A stretch of DNA of 64,000 nucleotides from Tetrahymena elliotti 4EA. Taxonomy: Eukaryota; Ciliophora; Oligohymenophorea; Hymenostomatida; Tetrahymenidae. Made by a program: the position numbers and the translations under genes. This document shows, one piece after another, positions 60,640 through 64,000 of this stretch. Positions within the stretch are counted from its first letter, which is position 1. Each line of letters opens with the position of its first letter. The DNA lies in contig JH720325.1 in NCBI GenBank assembly GCA_000231825.2, positions 795,766 through 859,765 of the forward strand, given 5' to 3'. Under the pieces are notes generated by a model that saw only the letters and a list, made by a program, of their open reading frames with translations, was not told the origin of the DNA and made no database searches.

Positions 60640-61397
60640 AAATTTCATTTTTTTTATTAAACAAAAGATTTTTAAACTTTATTTTTTGTATAATTTTATA
60701 AAATATAAAATCTAGCTTATTTCAAATTTGAATGCCTTTATTACTTAATGAGCATTACTCCTAATCAAAGAACTTAAATCAATAAGGATATTATCTTTTA
60801 AATCATTTACATCAGATATTATTTTAAATTATGAATTTACTTAATCATATGATTTATACTTTAAATTCAAAAAAGTGTATTTTATTTCCTTCGGGTTTTT
60901 TCAAAAAATTTTGAGTGAAAAAACTAAAGTTGTTTCTTACTAAAATAAGCAATTAGTTATAAACAGAAAATTTTTTTATTAAGAAAGGATTAGCAAGAAT
61001 ACTTTAAAGTGGATCTTTATCAAATAGAAAAATAGTTAAAATAGGAAGAAAGAAACAATTTTTTTAAAAAATTGTAAACACTTGTGAAAATTATAAGATA
61101 AGAGATTGTTAAAAATATAAATATAGAGATATATTTTTATGAATTTAAACTGAGTTTTCTTAAACTAAAAATAAGAGTAAAAATAAATACAAACGAATGT
61201 AGTTTTGATGAATTTTAAATACTTAATAAGCTCAATTGTTTAAACTTAAAATAGAGTTGAAATGTTTGAAAGTAAATAGATGTTTTTATGTTTAGTTTTA
61301 ATTTATATTTATTATTTAGATTAAAATAGTCAAAAGTTGTTTCTTTTATTGGTTAAATTACTATACATACATTAGTTGTTTTGGAGTTTAAATAAGT
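60640..61397. other. AT-rich intergenic region
   Basis: About 760 bases between the uncertain relic and the transporter's 3' end. Nothing recognisable. Confidence 0.6.
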
Positions 61398-63344
61398 TCA
61401 GATCGTTTTGATCAGTTCAGTTGCTAGATTTAAATCTTTATAAATTTACATTTCAATGTCTTCTTTGCCCTCTTCAACATGAACGTAATCACTATAAATT
61501 GGTTTACCATCTTCTTTGTAGAGATCTTCAAAGTATTAGATAATATAATAGGTGAATAGACAGTATAAGCCATAGCCAAAGAATTAATTAAATCTTAAAT
61601 ATTCCATGAGATATTTATACAAAGGCAATAGATCCATTACTATTACACTGACTAAATTTGAGCAAGCAAATGAGAACTAGTGGAATTCAGGAGGAAGAAT
61701 AATGTTGAGATAAGTTTAAAGGACTGTCCAAAGCATTTCATGAGTTCCTTTAGCTATAATAATGGGAATTAAAGAAAGAATAATAGAAATTGTGTATCCG
61801 TTTCCTACTTCTTGATTTAAGGGATCAAAGAAGAGACAACTTACATATGAAACACCTACAATTAAAAAAGAAACTCTAAGAATTTATCTCTCAGGAAATT
61901 TTATAATCAAGAAGGTAGCACAAAAGTTACCAAGGAATTCAAAAACTGTACTAAAAGCAACATTTGTGTAAATATCACCACCAAGATCTCCCATGACTAG
62001 TAAGCAACCAAAATAGGCTATGTTAGTACCAAGCCAGCATAGAATGAAAATAACTACATTCTTAAAATACTTTTCATTTTCATGGATACTCTTTAGTTAG
62101 TTTTTGAAATCTTCCCAAGCATTTGTGTCAGTTTTTGGGAGCTTTTTGGTTGTAGTAGTAGTTGGAGTTGGAGTTGCAGTTCTTTCTTCTTTTTCCTGTA
62201 ATTTCAGCATCGATTCATCCATTTTCTTCTATTAAATACTTGCAGCAGCTGGTGCTTTGATAGTGAGTTCATGTTTATCAGTATCTAATAAACGCTAATT
62301 CAAAGCATTCTTCTTGATCACATTTTTTAAGATATTTGAGTTATTATTATGATTTACATTAATATTTGTGCTGCTGGGAATTTTTATAGTTTTTGAGCTA
62401 GAATTTTAAGGCTAACCGATGTTAATTGAAGAACTAGCAGCAAAATTAGATTTTACTTGTTCAGAGGTTTTGTTTGACTTGCTAGCATCTTACTCAGATG
62501 ACTATAACTTTAATGAAGGTGGCTAATACTTTTACTAAGGCTATTAATTTTACCTTTAGCTTCCAACAGAATTCTACAAAAGTGTATCAGAGCCAGCATT
62601 TAAATTTGATCTAGAGTATTGTCTCTAGGATGAAGGCTTGAAGTAAATGAGAAGACCAGTGAGAAGTAGGTAAGGAATACCAGCAAAGATAACTAAAGAA
62701 TCTCTCCAGAAACCAAAGTAATAGGTAAATAGGCAATATAAGAGCATAAAAACTGGCCAGGCAGTATTGAAAATTGAAGGTCCGAATTTACTCAAGACAC
62801 CATTAAAAAAGAAATTAAGATGTGCAAAGATGATACTCATATAGAGACCATAATAAGTGTTCCACATAAACAAAATAGGAATAAGTAGAAATGGATTAGT
62901 AACAAAATAACTCAAACAAAGCAATATTCCAGTTATTGCATTTCCATAGATGAAATAATTATATTGCTTTCTGGGGTGGATGTAGATAGCTGTTCCGATG
63001 ACAAAAGAGAAAATCTAACCTGCAGCCATCATAGTGAGAATTGCAGTTTCAATGAATTTTCTACCACAGTATAAATTGAATTCCATCGAAATAGAATTTA
63101 TTTAAGGGTAATCTGCAGATACTCTATACATAACATTTGAGTTACAAGCATCAGCTTCATCACAAGGTACATAAATTTATTCGTTATTTGAGTCAAAAGC
63201 CCCTTGTTTGGCACAGTAGAATTAGGGGCGATAAAAAATGATAGGGATAGTTGCATAAACGCAACCATTCAATGCAAAGATAAATCCTAAAATTGCAAAT
63301 CTGCAAAGAGTGTTATAATCAGCTATACGAGCAAAGGCCTCCAT
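61398..63344 (-). CDS. Major facilitator transporter, SLC22-like, 648 aa
   Basis: One exon of 649 codons including TGA. After TM1 (FAILGFIFALNGCVYATI) a large extracellular loop with several Cys (CDEADACNS, LYCG) precedes TM2, as in organic ion transporters of the SLC22 class. Six N-terminal spans are followed by a long polar, Ser/Gln/Asn-rich cytoplasmic loop of about 170 residues. The second bundle then begins (FKNVVIFILCWLGTNIAYFG) and has further spans (NVAFSTVFEFLGNFCATFLI, YTISIILSLIPIIIAKG). The C-terminal tail is acidic (VEEGKEDIEM) and runs on through a TAA Gln codon to TGA. It would move small organic solutes across the plasma or an internal membrane; the substrate is not predictable. 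The central loop is longer than in animal SLC22 proteins. Confidence 0.85.
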
Positions 63345-64000
63345 TTGAACAGGCAGTTTAAAAGTAAATCAAATCAACTTTTAGAAAAGAATTTCTTAGA
63401 TTAAGAAGGAGTAAGTTAACCACTTTGGTTGTAAAAAGTGTTAAAAAATGGAAACAAGAGGTTTGTTTTTGATTAAATCTAATAGAATTAATGTAGGAGG
63501 AGTATTCACTGTCTTTAATTTTGTTATTTTTTGTTAATAAATAATTATATGCTATTGTATTAAATCAAATTAATTTTATTATCAAAGGTAATCAATCAAT
63601 AATCTTTCGACTCAATCGATCTATCAACACACTGAAGTACTTTTTTTAATTTTTAAGAGAGATAAAGATAACAAATCTTCTTTGTAATTAGTTTATTTCT
63701 ATGAAGAATATTGATTTATTTAATTAATTAATGAGAAAATCAATCAATTAATGAATGAATGAATGTGTATCTGAAAAAATAAAGTGTTAAATTATTATTA
63801 ATGCTTTTTATTTTTTTTGAAAGGTTAAGCAAGCAAGCTACCAATCTTTGTTTGTCTTCTTTTTTTATTTTTTATTTTGTTTTTGATTCTAATTAATTAT
63901 CGCCTATCTTCTTCATCTTTTCTTTATTTTCAAAAAGGCCTTTTATTTTCATTCTGTCTAATAATCTTAACAAAAAGGCCTCTTTCTTTTTTCTTTTTTA
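63345..64000. other. 5' flank of the transporter gene
   Basis: About 650 bases without a coding frame. It has tetranucleotide-periodic patches (TTAATTAATTAATGAG, AATGAATGAATGAATG near 63720-63765) and T-rich runs on the plus strand toward the window end. Confidence 0.6.

Noticed and set aside
1923..63344. TGA as a sense codon genome-wide
   Set aside because: Nearly all intact genes end at TGA with sensible C-termini; the few internal TGA codons are confined to damaged-looking loci.

Overview
This window looks like macronuclear DNA of a ciliate close to Tetrahymena. It is very AT-rich. Its long reading frames make sense only if TAA and TAG are read as Gln, and nearly every intact gene ends at TGA. 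Introns are short (about 50-380 nt), extremely AT-rich and GT...AG. No bacterial operons, ribosome binding sites or CRISPR arrays are present. Promoters and poly(A) signals cannot be placed reliably by eye. Two runs of N (1-496 and 17660-17759) mark assembly gaps. All exon maps below were built by hand from frame, phase and splice signals.

1-9 kb: two near-identical initiator tRNA-Met genes, a small LYR-motif protein, a secreted/membrane histidine acid phosphatase (minus strand), a doubtful small gene, and a helicase-less Dicer-like RNase III enzyme (minus strand). 9-24 kb: an unrecognised small gene, a five-exon kelch-like protein, a Gln/Asn-rich coiled-coil protein, the circularly permuted GTPase MTG1, a type I membrane protein with a Cys-rich juxtamembrane segment and acidic tail, and a Gln/Asn-rich protein. 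24-41 kb: a damaged (or selenocysteine-containing) zinc-knuckle gene, a seven-exon C2H2 zinc-finger protein, a phosphohistidine phosphatase (PHPT1/Janus family), an importin-alpha-like protein with an IBB domain, an AGC-type pseudokinase, and a second histidine acid phosphatase.

41-57 kb is the most unusual part. Two very large polytopic membrane protein genes (the first about 2,125 residues) lie head to tail. They are clear paralogs that share splice positions, including a tiny internal intron, membrane segments and two CxxC pairs in the C-terminal tail. I do not recognise the family. 57-61 kb is mostly gene-free, with two gene-like relics interrupted by TGA. 61-64 kb holds an SLC22-like major facilitator transporter (minus strand) and its 5' flank.

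The genes are a typical eukaryotic mixture: translation initiation, mitochondrial assembly, small-RNA processing, nuclear import, signalling and transport. Apart from the tandem paralogs there is no sign of a functional cluster. The best leads are the tandem membrane-protein family, the pseudokinase, the helicase-less Dicer and the zinc knuckle with TGA at a Cys position.
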